Shown here: positions 33,022-41,418 of the stretch, in pieces | Layout: the number at the start of each line of letters is the position of its first letter | Numbering within the stretch: the first letter of the stretch is position 1 | NCBI RefSeq assembly: GCF_049116215.1 | Contig: NZ_JAGDZB010000001.1 | Location: forward strand, 434,001 to 498,000 | Reading direction: 5' to 3' | DNA: 64,000 nucleotides | Source of the DNA: Shimia sp049116215 | GTDB taxonomy: Bacteria > Pseudomonadota > Alphaproteobacteria > Rhodobacterales > Rhodobacteraceae | Notes under the pieces: model-generated | Told to the model about the DNA's origin: nothing | The model's database searches: none | What the model saw: the letters and a program-made list of their open reading frames with translations, nothing else | Made by a program: the position numbers and the translations under genes

Positions 33022-34239
33022 ATGCCAGATTCCCAACTCAAAGACACCCGCCTCCCTGTCACTGTGCTTTCAGGCTTCTTAGGAGCCGGCAAAACCACTT
33101 TACTCAACGGAGTGCTCAACAACCGCGATGGCTTGCGCGTGGCCGTGATTGTGAACGACATGTCCGAGGTAAACATCGACGCGGACCTTGTGCGCGAAGG
33201 TGGTGCAGAGTTGAGCCAAACCGAAGAAACCCTCGTGGAAATGTCCAACGGCTGCATCTGCTGCACCCTGCGCGACGACCTGCTAACCGAAGTGCGCCGC
33301 CTCGCCGCCGAGGGGCGTTTTGATTATCTGCTGATCGAATCCACCGGCATTTCTGAGCCCCTGCCCGTGGCCGCCACCTTTGAGTTCCGCGACGAAAAAG
33401 GAGAAAGTCTCACCGACGTGGCGCGGCTTGACACAATGGTCACCGTGGTCGACGCCGTAAATCTCCTAAATGACTTCGGCAGCCACGACCTCTTGGCAGA
33501 CCGTGGTGAAACACTTGGGGAGGGCGATGAACGGGCACTGGTGCACCTGCTCACCGACCAGTTGGAATTTGCTGATGTGGTGATCCTCAACAAGGTCACA
33601 GACGCCGGTCCCGTCAAAACAGACGCCGCCCGCAAGATCATCCGCAGCCTGAATGCCAACGCCCGCATCATCGAAACCGACCACAGCAAGGTTCCCGCGT
33701 TGGACGTGCTGAACACCGGCCTGTTTGATTTTGACAAAGCCCATGAGCACCCGATGTGGGCCAAGGAACTTTACGGCTTTGCCGACCACACGCCGGAAAG
33801 CGAGGAATACGGCATCGCCTCCTTTGTCTATCGCGAACGCCTGCCGTTTGATCCCCAGAAGATCCACGATTTCCTCAACGGCGACATGCCCGGCGTGATC
33901 CGTGCCAAAGGCCACTTCTGGATTGCCACACGCCCGGATTGGGTGGCGGAATTCTCATTGGCTGGCTCCCTCTCCTCTGTCGCACCGCTTGGCACCTGGT
34001 GGGCCAGTGTGCCGGAAGACCGACGCCCAACCCATCCACAAGCGCAAGACTACATGGCAGCCCACTGGGCAGAGCCATTTGGGGACCGCCGTCAGGAGCT
34101 GGTGTTCATTGGCACAGGCATTGATTGGCCAAAGCTAAAGGCGAAGCTGGACGCCTGCCTTCTCCACACTGACTCCGTTGCAGCCCTCGCCGCCATCGCA
34201 GAAATGCCCGACCCGTTCCCCGGCTGGCGTCGCGCCTAA
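33022..34239 (+). CDS. CobW/COG0523 family GTP-binding metallochaperone
   Basis: A 405-residue G3E-family GTPase. Walker A GFLGAGKTT (residues 18-26), the metal-binding CICC motif (78-81), Walker B-like LLIESTGISEP and the NKVTDAG base-recognition motif are present, followed by a C-terminal CobW domain. With a Zur-type palindrome directly upstream, it is probably a zinc-allocation chaperone (ZigA/ZagA-like) rather than a cobalamin protein. ATG 33022 follows GGAG; longer in-frame starts at 32851 would add unlike sequence. No cobalamin genes are near. Confidence 0.88.
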   Translation: MPDSQLKDTRLPVTVLSGFLGAGKTTLLNGVLNNRDGLRVAVIVNDMSEVNIDADLVREGGAELSQTEETLVEMSNGCICCTLRDDLLTEVRRLAAEGRFDYLLIESTGISEPLPVAATFEFRDEKGESLTDVARLDTMVTVVDAVNLLNDFGSHDLLADRGETLGEGDERALVHLLTDQLEFADVVILNKVTDAGPVKTDAARKIIRSLNANARIIETDHSKVPALDVLNTGLFDFDKAHEHPMWAKELYGFADHTPESEEYGIASFVYRERLPFDPQKIHDFLNGDMPGVIRAKGHFWIATRPDWVAEFSLAGSLSSVAPLGTWWASVPEDRRPTHPQAQDYMAAHWAEPFGDRRQELVFIGTGIDWPKLKAKLDACLLHTDSVAALAAIAEMPDPFPGWRRA

Positions 34240-34250
34240 GCGTGCCAGCT

Positions 34251-34284
34251 GCCCCGCGCTTTCTTGGAGGCGCGGGGCTCTTTT
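34251..34284 (+). terminator. Terminator of the CobW gene
   Basis: GCCCCGCGC (34251-34259) pairs with GCGCGGGGC (34270-34278), followed by TCTTTT. Confidence 0.9.
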
Positions 34285-34356
34285 CCTTGACGCCAAGTCA
34301 AATTTGACACGCTCCACAATCCGAGCGCAGACTTCCTTGCGACAGGGGAGGTCACC

Positions 34357-35088
34357 ATGAAAGAAACACTATCCGTCTTGATCCGTATGGGCAGCTTACA
34401 CCGCCTGTTTCCGTTCTGGCTGCTAGGTGTCTTCCTGATTTCCCAAAACCTGTCATGGTGGATTCCCGTTGCGTTGATCTACGGCTACATCGCGCAGCTC
34501 TTTGTCGAATACGGCATGCATCGTTTCCTGATGCACCGTGAACCACCCAAAGACCAAGGCACGTTCAACGAGCTTTACCGCACCCACATTGGCCATCACG
34601 AATACCCCACCGACCCGGAGTTCTTCACCGGGGATGATCACTGGTACGCGGTGCGCTTTGGCCTGCTCTCTGTTGCTATCCACACTGCGATCCTGTGGCC
34701 ATTCCTTGGTTTGATCCCAGCCCTCACGCTTGCCTATATTGGGCTTTTTGTTGGTTCGGTCTCAGCCTTTGCTTTCTATGAGTACTGCCACACCATTGCG
34801 CATCTGAATGTCCCCAAGGGACGGCTTGGCCAATACATCACCCGCAAACATCTGGCGCACCATTTCCAAGACCACCACGCGACCTTTCAGGTCAGTTTTG
34901 GCTTTGACTGGATTGACCGCCTGTTTGGCACCGCACATGACAAAGCCACCGCCAAAGAGCGCTTTGACCGCAAAACCATGTTGTCGATGGGGATGGACCC
35001 TGAAGACCTGCGTCTTGTGACTGCACGTAAGGCTTTTGGCATCACCGAAAAACCGGGTGCCAAAACCGCACGCGCCAAAGAGGCTTGA
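34357..35088 (+). CDS. Fatty acid hydroxylase/sterol desaturase superfamily protein
   Basis: A 243-residue membrane-bound di-iron oxygenase-type protein. Histidine boxes typical of the superfamily are HRFLMH, HIGHHEY, and HLAHHFQDHH, with an additional HTIAH. Hydrophobic segments flank them (LFPFWLLGVFLISQNLSWWIPVALIYGY; LIPALTLAYIGLFVGSVSAF). It may hydroxylate a lipid or carotenoid. There is a GGGAGG-like sequence upstream. Precise substrate unknown. Confidence 0.85.
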   Translation: MKETLSVLIRMGSLHRLFPFWLLGVFLISQNLSWWIPVALIYGYIAQLFVEYGMHRFLMHREPPKDQGTFNELYRTHIGHHEYPTDPEFFTGDDHWYAVRFGLLSVAIHTAILWPFLGLIPALTLAYIGLFVGSVSAFAFYEYCHTIAHLNVPKGRLGQYITRKHLAHHFQDHHATFQVSFGFDWIDRLFGTAHDKATAKERFDRKTMLSMGMDPEDLRLVTARKAFGITEKPGAKTARAKEA

Positions 35089-35095
35089 GTAGGAC

Positions 35096-35113
35096 TGCCC
35101 GGTCAAACGGGCA
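35096..35113. terminator. Weak hairpin between convergent hydroxylase and SDR genes
   Basis: TGCCCG and CGGGCA form a 6-base stem around GTCAAA, followed at some distance by TCTTTT on the plus strand. It may serve both convergent genes. Confidence 0.4.
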
Positions 35114-35125
35114 ATCCTTGGTCTT

Positions 35126-35881
35126 TTAGACGAAGCGTGCCGCGACGCCCCCATCAACCGAGTGCGCCTGTCCGGTCACAAAGCTGGCGCGATCTGACAG
35201 CAAAAACGCCGCCATTTCAGCAACCTCTTTTGGGTCGGCAATACGCCCCATCGGATGCAGCCCGGCAATAAAGTCTCGGGTCTCGTCATCCTGTGGCGCC
35301 ATGGCTGTATCTGTGCCACCAGGCAACACTGCATTGACCCGAATGGCTTCCCCAGCCAGTTCCACAGCCAGGTTCTGAACCAGCCCAACCACACCTGCCT
35401 TGGCGGCCGCATAAGGCGACATGCCCGCCATTCCGCCATTGCTCACTCCAACAAACGACGACGTCATGACCATCGCCCCACCGCCCCGGCGCTTCATCGC
35501 GGGAATTTGTGTTTGCGCACAGAGAAACGCACTGGTCAGATTGGCGGCTATCACCTCATCCCAGTTCTCAGCGGTCTGCTCCTCGCAAGGCCCCATCTCG
35601 CCGACCAGGCCAGCATTGTTGAACGCGCCGTCCAATCCACCAAACTCAGATTCAGCCAACGCAACAAGCGTGGTCATATCCTCTTTGTTGGTCACGTCGG
35701 ATTTTTGCCAAACCGCACGCCCATTGCTTTGCGCGATCTGCCCCGCAATCTGCGCAAGCTCGGTTTCGCGACGGGCCCCCAACACAACATTCGCCCCACG
35801 CGCGGCCAAAAGAAGCGCCGCGGCTGCGCCAATGCCGCTGCTCGCGCCAGTCACAATAAATGTCCTATTTGCAAATTCCAT
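35126..35881 (-). CDS. Short-chain dehydrogenase/reductase (SDR)
   Basis: A 251-residue classical SDR. TGASSGIG at residues 11-18 is the NAD(P) glycine motif; NNAG, the catalytic serine in MTSSFVGVSNGG and SPYAAAKAG with the Tyr-x-x-x-Lys pair follow. The C-terminal VDGGV is typical. Asn in IAANLTSAF completes the tetrad. NADPH preference is suggested by GARRE after beta-2. Substrate is unknown. Confidence 0.93.
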   Translation of the reverse strand: MEFANRTFIVTGASSGIGAAAALLLAARGANVVLGARRETELAQIAGQIAQSNGRAVWQKSDVTNKEDMTTLVALAESEFGGLDGAFNNAGLVGEMGPCEEQTAENWDEVIAANLTSAFLCAQTQIPAMKRRGGGAMVMTSSFVGVSNGGMAGMSPYAAAKAGVVGLVQNLAVELAGEAIRVNAVLPGGTDTAMAPQDDETRDFIAGLHPMGRIADPKEVAEMAAFLLSDRASFVTGQAHSVDGGVAARFV

Positions 35882-35992
35882 TTGGTCTTCTCCTGTTTTG
35901 GAACAAGTGAAGACCTAGCCAAGCAGCCGATTGCGAAGCGACCCGAATCCTGCGCCTAGAAGGCGCCCACTACTCAAAGCGCAAGAAACGGG

Positions 35993-36490
35993 TCAGGCCA
36001 CCACCGAGAGCTTCGGGCGACCAACCACTCGGGCGCGACGCCCCAAACCGGATGGGAAACGATTGGCAAAGGTCAAACCGTTTCGGATCAGCACTGGATC
36101 CATGCGGCCCCGTGTGACAAACGCCACGGCGGAGCGCGCCGCTGCGGAATTGTCGCGGCGCATATGGTGCACCATCGACAGGAATTGCACCTCATCATCG
36201 GTGATATCTCGCTTCGCCTCCGGGCAGAGCGGATCTTTTATGTCTGGACCGCCTTCTCGACATGCAAACAGGGCGAGAACAACTTTGTGAAGCCCATGGG
36301 CCGCAGGCAAGCCAATCGCTTCGCCATAGCGTTCGGCGGCAATGTCAAACGCATGTGCCCAACTCTTTGGATCGGCACTTTGCCCACTCACACATAGGTG
36401 ACGCAATACCGGCAACAGGCCGATCTCAAAGTCGTCGCAGCCAACGGTTTCCAGAACTTCAATGCACCGACTTTTAGTCATGTCACTCAT
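35993..36490 (-). CDS. Hypothetical protein, coupled to the upstream small gene
   Basis: A 165-residue soluble protein with no family I recognise. The middle is helical with HAFDIAAERYGEAIGLPAAHGLHKVVLALFACREG; the end is basic (FANRFPSGLGRRARVVGRPK). It begins with ATG 36490 overlapping the stop of the preceding gene (ATGA), so the two are probably translated together. It lies in the accessory block between rpsO and pnp. Confidence 0.7.
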   Translation of the reverse strand: MSDMTKSRCIEVLETVGCDDFEIGLLPVLRHLCVSGQSADPKSWAHAFDIAAERYGEAIGLPAAHGLHKVVLALFACREGGPDIKDPLCPEAKRDITDDEVQFLSMVHHMRRDNSAAARSAVAFVTRGRMDPVLIRNGLTFANRFPSGLGRRARVVGRPKLSVVA

Positions 36491-36711
36491 GCCTCGTTCC
36501 TCCGGTTGTACACCCCGTCGTGCTCACCAAATCGGATCACGTTTTCCGGCATCTCACCTGTCATGTCCTCGGCCACAGGCGCCGGAGACGCCGCTTTCGC
36601 AGGAAAGCGTAGGCTGGCTTCCAAAGCTTTTCGAAGTTCCAGTTTCAAGCCACACCCGGCCGTTTGAGCCATCCCATCCAGCGCCAGTAAATCCGCAAAG
36701 ATCTTCGCCAT
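36487..36711 (-). CDS. Small hypothetical protein (coupled pair)
   Basis: A 74-residue protein; I recognise no family. The N-terminus MAKIFADLLALDGMAQTAGCGLKLELRKALEASL is helical with one cysteine; the rest is acidic. ATG 36711 is chosen because GAAGGAT lies 8-10 bases upstream, rather than ATG 36780. It overlaps the 165-residue gene by ATGA. The pair could be a two-subunit unit. Confidence 0.65.
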   Translation of the reverse strand: MAKIFADLLALDGMAQTAGCGLKLELRKALEASLRFPAKAASPAPVAEDMTGEMPENVIRFGEHDGVYNRRNEA

Positions 36712-36895
36712 GTCAGAGTATCCTTCACTCACATCTGCTGCAAAAAGGACACCAGACTGTGTTGGGGGCACAGCTGGCACCTAGTGTCATGCATTGAAAA
36801 TCCGGGCTGATCTGGAGGATCTCTGGCTGGGCGGCTCTTATCTGACAAATTTTGTCGGAATAAGCAACCGCCCTTTTTGACACGCCATAAACGAC

Positions 36896-36921
36896 AAAAC
36901 CCCACCGCAAAGCGATGGGGC
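36896..36921 (-). terminator. Terminator of the SGNH hydrolase gene
   Basis: On the minus strand CCCCATCGC and GCGGTGGGG form a stem (one G-U, loop TTT) followed by TTTTGTCGTTT. It lies 25 bases after the stop. Confidence 0.85.
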
Positions 36922-36945
36922 TAAAGACTTGATTTTCTGGTGCCT

Positions 36946-37725
36946 TTATTGCGCGGCGTCGTGTGCCGCGATCACAGAAGCCACCCGCTTGCCAATTTCG
37001 CGACTGCCTTTGATCGACGGGTGAATCATATCAAACGTGTGAAAGCTGCGATCGCCGTTTGGCACAAGGTCGGCCAGGGACACGTAGTGCACACCCGGAT
37101 CAATCGCCGCCAGCTTATTGATGCGCTGCTCCAACTCATTGCCGGTATCGCGACAGCCTTCCACGGGCGACCACGCGCCCGGGCTGCGCAAATACCCAAC
37201 CCAAGCCACCTGCGCCCCAGCGTGACGGTATTTTTGCACCATCATTGGAATCACGCCGCGCTTGCCGTCCTCCGAGATCATCTTGTTCAGTTTACCCGCA
37301 CATTTGCCACAGCCACAACCCAACCACAGGTCATTGCCGCCACCATTGAGCACCACCCAGTCCCAGTCGCCTTTGCGATATTGGTTCTCGATCCGCATGC
37401 CCATCGCGCCGGATATTGGCAGCTTATAGGTAATCTTCGCACCACTGATTGCGGTGTTATACACCGGCTCGCCCAGCACCGCCTCGATGGTGTGCGGGAT
37501 CGACTGGCCGGTAAACGTGTGCCACGCCATCATACTGTCACCCATCGCCAGAATACGCGTGCCCTGCAGCTCGGCCTCTGCGACGGCGTTCTTGGTCACA
37601 ACCTCCTGTGGTCCCGCTCTTTCAGCGCCAACCGGGTTTTCCAGACTGGTGGTCTCAGCACACCCGGCGACAAAAAACATCGCCGCCATGCCGATAGTTA
37701 GGATCAGGGTAAACGGGGCTCTCAT
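36946..37725 (-). CDS. SGNH/GDSL hydrolase, predicted lipoprotein
   Basis: A 259-residue serine esterase-type hydrolase. The N-terminus (MRAPFTLILTIGMAAMFFVAGC) ends in a lipobox with Cys22. Catalytic Ser in the block-I motif AMGDSMMAWH, block III GGGNDLW with Asn, and the C-terminal DMIHPS with the Asp-x-x-His pair are all present. Acyl esters of glycans or peptidoglycan O-acetyl groups are plausible substrates. I start at ATG 37725; the longer open frame upstream runs into antisense of pnp and is spurious. Confidence 0.88.
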   Translation of the reverse strand: MRAPFTLILTIGMAAMFFVAGCAETTSLENPVGAERAGPQEVVTKNAVAEAELQGTRILAMGDSMMAWHTFTGQSIPHTIEAVLGEPVYNTAISGAKITYKLPISGAMGMRIENQYRKGDWDWVVLNGGGNDLWLGCGCGKCAGKLNKMISEDGKRGVIPMMVQKYRHAGAQVAWVGYLRSPGAWSPVEGCRDTGNELEQRINKLAAIDPGVHYVSLADLVPNGDRSFHTFDMIHPSIKGSREIGKRVASVIAAHDAAQ

Positions 37726-38047
37726 GGCACATATCTCACGTTGGCGCATAACCTGCGCATTACAAATCCACCGCAGCAAGCCCCCTAGCCGCGATTCTGT
37801 CAGCCACATTATCACCCAAATTTGCCTAAAATGCCACTTTTGTGCCGTAAACAATGTGTTGCCCATGTGATGACGCTGAAACCACAGGGCCCCGCGCCGT
37901 CCCAAACGAAGCACCGCAAACATAGAATTTGGTTTCCAAACCCCTTGTTTTCCGATATGGGCCGACCATCTGAGACGTTGCGCCTGACCTCGGCGCATCA
38001 AAGAAAGATAGAAGAGGTCGGCGGCAATGGGGCCGCTATTTTCAAAC
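37726..38047. other. Gene-free region between SGNH hydrolase and pnp
   Basis: A 322-base stretch shared by the divergent SGNH and pnp genes. I see no conserved gene. GATTCTGTCAGCCACAT and AT-rich spots could hold promoters for both directions. A GAGGTCGGCGGCAATGGGGCCGC segment just before 38040 is GC-rich and probably part of the pnp leader. Confidence 0.4.
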
Positions 38048-38079
38048 GGGAGACCTGGGATACGCCCAGGAGTGCTCCC
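38048..38079 (+). promoter_or_regulatory. pnp leader hairpin
   Basis: GGGAG...CTCCC (38048-38052 and 38075-38079) encloses CCTGGG-ATACG-CCCAGG (38054-38059 and 38065-38070), making a long interrupted stem. It ends about 5 bases before the AGGA ribosome binding site. A leader hairpin cut by RNase III and then degraded by PNPase is the known autoregulation mode in enterobacteria; whether it applies here is inference. Confidence 0.6.
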
Positions 38080-38094
38080 AGCTAGGATACGATG

Positions 38095-40236
38095 ATGTTC
38101 GAAGAAACCAAAAAATCCATGCAGTGGGGCGAAGAAACGCTCACTCTGGAAACGGGTAAGATTGCCCGTCAGGCTGACGGTTGTGTGATCGCCACTCTGG
38201 GCGAAACTTCCGTGATGGCCGCAGTGACCTTTGCGAAGGCACCAAAGCCCGGTCAGGATTTTTTCCCTCTGACTGTGCACTACCAAGAGAAATACTACGC
38301 CGCCGGTAAAGTACCGGGTGGCTTCTTTAAGCGCGAAGCGCGCCCAACTGAAAAAGAAACACTGACTGCGCGTCTGATCGACCGTCCGATCCGCCCGTTG
38401 TTTGTCCCTGGCTTCAAAAACGAAGTTCTGGTGATGTGCACCGTGCTGTCCCACGATCTGGTCAACGACCCGGACATGGTTGCCATGATCGCAGCTTCCG
38501 CAGCTCTGACCATCTCTGGCGCGCCGTTCATGGGCCCAGTCGCTGCTGCACGTGTTGGCTTTGAAGATGGCGAGTACATCCTGAACCCGACCGTAGATGA
38601 CATGCAGGACCTGCGTCAGAACCCTGACCAACGTCTGGACCTGGTTGTAGCCGGCACCAAAGATGCGGTGATGATGGTTGAATCTGAGGCTTACGAACTG
38701 TCCGAAGCAGAAATGCTGGGTGCGGTGAAATTTGCCCATGACGCCATCCAGCCAGTGATCGACCTGATCATTGACCTGGCCGAAGACGCGGCAAAAGAGC
38801 CGTTTGACTTCCAGGCACCTGACTACGCTGACCTCTACGAAGCTGTGAAAGCAGCTGGCGAAGATCAGATGCGCGCCGCATTTGCGATCACTGACAAACA
38901 AGAGCGCACCTCCGCTGTTGCCGCGGCACGTGACGCCATCAAAGCCGCTCTGACGGAAGAGCAGCTTGAAGATGCTAACCTCGGCTCCGCTTTGAAGAAG
39001 CTCGAAGGCGGCATCCTGCGCGGTGACGTTGTCAAAACCGGCACCCGCATCGACGGTCGTAAAACCGACGAGATCCGTGACATCGTGTGCCAAACCGGCC
39101 TGCTGCCACGGACCCACGGTTCCGCCCTGTTCACCCGTGGTGAAACACAGGGTCTGGTTGTGACCACACTGGGCACCGGCGATGATGAGCAATTCATCGA
39201 CGCGCTGCACGGCAACTTCAAATCCAACTTCCTGCTGCACTACAACTTCCCTCCATACTCTGTAGGTGAAGCTGGTCGCGTGGGCCCTCCCGGCCGTCGC
39301 GAAATTGGTCACGGTAAGTTGGCATGGCGCGCGCTGCAGGCGGTTCTGCCAGCAGCAACCGACTTCCCATACACCGTGCGCATCGTGTCTGAGATCACCG
39401 AATCCAACGGCTCGTCCTCTATGGCGTCCGTCTGTGGTGGCTCCCTGTCCATGATGGACGCAGGTGTACCTCTGAAATCCGCGGTTGCGGGTGTGGCCAT
39501 GGGCCTGATCCTGGAAGACGACGGCTCCTACGCGATCCTGTCTGACATCCTGGGCGACGAAGACCACCTCGGCGACATGGACTTCAAAGTGGCGGGTACC
39601 GAAAACGGTATCACCTCGCTGCAGATGGACATCAAAGTTGCGGGCATCACACCGGAAATCATGGAAAAAGCTTTGGCTCAGGCCAAAGACGGCCGCATGC
39701 ACATCCTGGGTGAGATGAATAAATCGATCACAGGGGCCGCGGAATTCTCCGTACACGCACCACGCATCGAGACCATGAACATCCCAACCGACAAGATCCG
39801 TGAAGTGATCGGCTCCGGCGGTAAGGTCATCCGTGAAATCGTTGAAGTGTCCGGCGCCAAAGTCGACATCAACGACGAAGGTGTGATCAAGATTGCCTCG
39901 CCAAACGGCGAAGCCATCAAGAAGGCTTACGACATGATCCACTCGATCGTGGCAGAGCCGGAAGAGGGCGCAATCTACACCGGTAAAGTTGTGAAAATCG
40001 TCGACTTCGGTGCCTTCGTGAACTTCTTCGGTAAGCGCGACGGTCTGGTGCACGTGTCTCAAATCGAGAACCGCCGCCTGAACCACCCATCCGACGTTCT
40101 GAAAGAAGGCCAGGAAGTGAAAGTCAAACTGCTTGGCTTTGACGACCGCGGCAAGGTCCGCCTGTCCATGAAGATTGTGGATCAGGAAACCGGCGAAGAG
40201 ATCGCTCCTGAGAAAAAAGAGAAGAAAGAAGACTAA
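38095..40236 (+). CDS. pnp: Polyribonucleotide nucleotidyltransferase
   Basis: A phosphorolytic 3'-5' exoribonuclease, trimeric and part of the RNA-degradation machinery. The 713 residues show two RNase PH-like domains (RPTEKETLTARLIDRPIRPLF; the second with GSALFTRGETQ and the phosphate site around SSMASVCGGS), a KH domain (IREVIGSGGKVIREIVE) and a C-terminal S1 domain (VVKIVDFGAFVNFFGKRDGLVH). The start could be ATG 38092 or 38095; AGGA at 38084-38087 suits 38095 and the family N-terminus MFEET. It is followed by a strong terminator. Confidence 0.97.
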   Translation: MFEETKKSMQWGEETLTLETGKIARQADGCVIATLGETSVMAAVTFAKAPKPGQDFFPLTVHYQEKYYAAGKVPGGFFKREARPTEKETLTARLIDRPIRPLFVPGFKNEVLVMCTVLSHDLVNDPDMVAMIAASAALTISGAPFMGPVAAARVGFEDGEYILNPTVDDMQDLRQNPDQRLDLVVAGTKDAVMMVESEAYELSEAEMLGAVKFAHDAIQPVIDLIIDLAEDAAKEPFDFQAPDYADLYEAVKAAGEDQMRAAFAITDKQERTSAVAAARDAIKAALTEEQLEDANLGSALKKLEGGILRGDVVKTGTRIDGRKTDEIRDIVCQTGLLPRTHGSALFTRGETQGLVVTTLGTGDDEQFIDALHGNFKSNFLLHYNFPPYSVGEAGRVGPPGRREIGHGKLAWRALQAVLPAATDFPYTVRIVSEITESNGSSSMASVCGGSLSMMDAGVPLKSAVAGVAMGLILEDDGSYAILSDILGDEDHLGDMDFKVAGTENGITSLQMDIKVAGITPEIMEKALAQAKDGRMHILGEMNKSITGAAEFSVHAPRIETMNIPTDKIREVIGSGGKVIREIVEVSGAKVDINDEGVIKIASPNGEAIKKAYDMIHSIVAEPEEGAIYTGKVVKIVDFGAFVNFFGKRDGLVHVSQIENRRLNHPSDVLKEGQEVKVKLLGFDDRGKVRLSMKIVDQETGEEIAPEKKEKKED

Positions 40237-40260
40237 AGTCTCCTTTCCTCTGACAAAACG

Positions 40261-40291
40261 AAAGCCCCGGTGGAAACACCGGGGCTTTTTT
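40261..40291 (+). terminator. Rho-independent terminator of pnp
   Basis: GCCCCGGTG and CACCGGGGC pair around GAAA, followed by TTTTTT. The stem is also preceded by AAA, so it could work weakly in the other direction. Confidence 0.95.
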
Positions 40292-40551
40292 GTGCGAACG
40301 TCTCGCCTCCGGCCAGCCAATGGCGGACACAGCCTCCCCAAACAGCAGTCAGAGCCCGAAAACAGTGTCTTGATGGCCATATTGAAGTTCTAAGTTGAAA
40401 TCTCACGCCTTTTGCAGGTGATGCTTACCAATCACTCAACCATAACGATCACAGGTATTGAAAACACTGTTGCAAATAACTGAGCCTGCCTGCGCGTGGC
40501 GCTTCCCACTTACCGGCCCATGCGGGCCCATTCCCTCAAAAAGACACGTCC
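40292..40551. other. Gene-free region between pnp and the first lipoprotein
   Basis: A 260-base gap without a recognisable gene. AACAGTGT at 40361-40368 has its complement ACACTGTT at 40464-40471. The second sits in ACACTGTTGCAAATAAC, which resembles the end of an IS6-family element. A promoter for the following lipoproteins probably lies here. Confidence 0.4.
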
Positions 40552-41085
40552 ATGAAAAACCTTCTTTTGATCGCATCATCCTGCGCCTTTCTCGCGGGTT
40601 GCATGAGCAACGACCCTGAGTACCGCGCAGAACAGATCAAACGCGTGGAGGAGTACAATAAAAACGCTTCCGCACTTGCGATGTCAGAGTTCAAACCCCT
40701 CGTCCCACTCTGCTTAGATGCCGTTGAAAACGGGAACATCGTGACCGCTGAAAAAATGCAATCTTTGGGATTTGCCCCCGCAACGTCCTTCGGCAAATCA
40801 TCCGCATTCAGAAAAAAACGCGGCGACAGCGCGATGGACCGGATCAACAGCAAAAACACAAGTTTTAATGTCTCGCAGCAGGGCTGCGTTTTCCTCTTAG
40901 GGAACTACGGCTCAGTGACCTCTGGCGGACAGACCTTGCGAACACTCCTAGAAGCCGAAGGCTACGCGTTTAAAGGTAAGGTCAAAGATGGCTTCTTATT
41001 TACCAAAGGACAACACAGCCTGATTCTGGACGGCCATTCCTCCAACGGCATGCTCACCATTTTCTATCTTAAAAAGTCGAACTAA
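40552..41085 (+). CDS. Hypothetical lipoprotein
   Basis: A 177-residue predicted lipoprotein: signal peptide MKNLLLIASSCAFLAGC, lipobox LAGC with Cys17. The mature part is soluble and has two more cysteines (PLCLDAV and QGCVFLL) that could form a disulfide. No family is recognised. It is followed after 18 bases by a second, shorter lipoprotein gene, apparently co-transcribed. Confidence 0.8.
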   Translation: MKNLLLIASSCAFLAGCMSNDPEYRAEQIKRVEEYNKNASALAMSEFKPLVPLCLDAVENGNIVTAEKMQSLGFAPATSFGKSSAFRKKRGDSAMDRINSKNTSFNVSQQGCVFLLGNYGSVTSGGQTLRTLLEAEGYAFKGKVKDGFLFTKGQHSLILDGHSSNGMLTIFYLKKSN

Positions 41086-41103
41086 CCGAGAAACACCCAA
41101 TCC

Positions 41104-41418
41104 ATGAAAGCACTCATCCCCTCCGCCCTTATCGCCACTGCCGCCCTCCTCGCCGGCTGCATGGGGGTAGACGGTCAATATTCCGACCCGAAAATCGCCA
41201 CCCAAAACGGCTTCCCGGAGCTGGCCCTGCAACTGGGCCGCGTGCGCAGCGATTGTGTGCTTCAGGCCACCGACTGGGAACCGGTCTTTATCGAAAACAA
41301 AATCACCACCGCCTCACGCGTCTCCAAAACGCTGACCGGCATGCAACAAAACAGACAGATCATTTTCTTCGAGGACAAACGCGTGATTGCAGTCACGGCA
41401 GAGTATTGCGTGAAGTAG
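41104..41418 (+). CDS. Small hypothetical lipoprotein
   Basis: A 104-residue predicted lipoprotein with signal peptide MKALIPSALIATAALLAGC and lipobox LAGC. Two cysteines remain in the mature part (SDCVLQ and the C-terminal YCVK), giving a possible disulfide. It shares with its neighbour the organisation signal peptide, lipobox and two cysteines, but sequence similarity is slight. Function unknown. Confidence 0.75.
   Translation: MKALIPSALIATAALLAGCMGVDGQYSDPKIATQNGFPELALQLGRVRSDCVLQATDWEPVFIENKITTASRVSKTLTGMQQNRQIIFFEDKRVIAVTAEYCVK

Noticed and set aside
36946..40380. A single open frame of 1144 codons on the minus strand through pnp and the SGNH gene
   Set aside because: The part opposite pnp has no recognisable domain and exists because pnp's codon bias leaves the antisense frame open. 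Only the last 259 codons, beginning at 37725 with a signal peptide, are a real gene.
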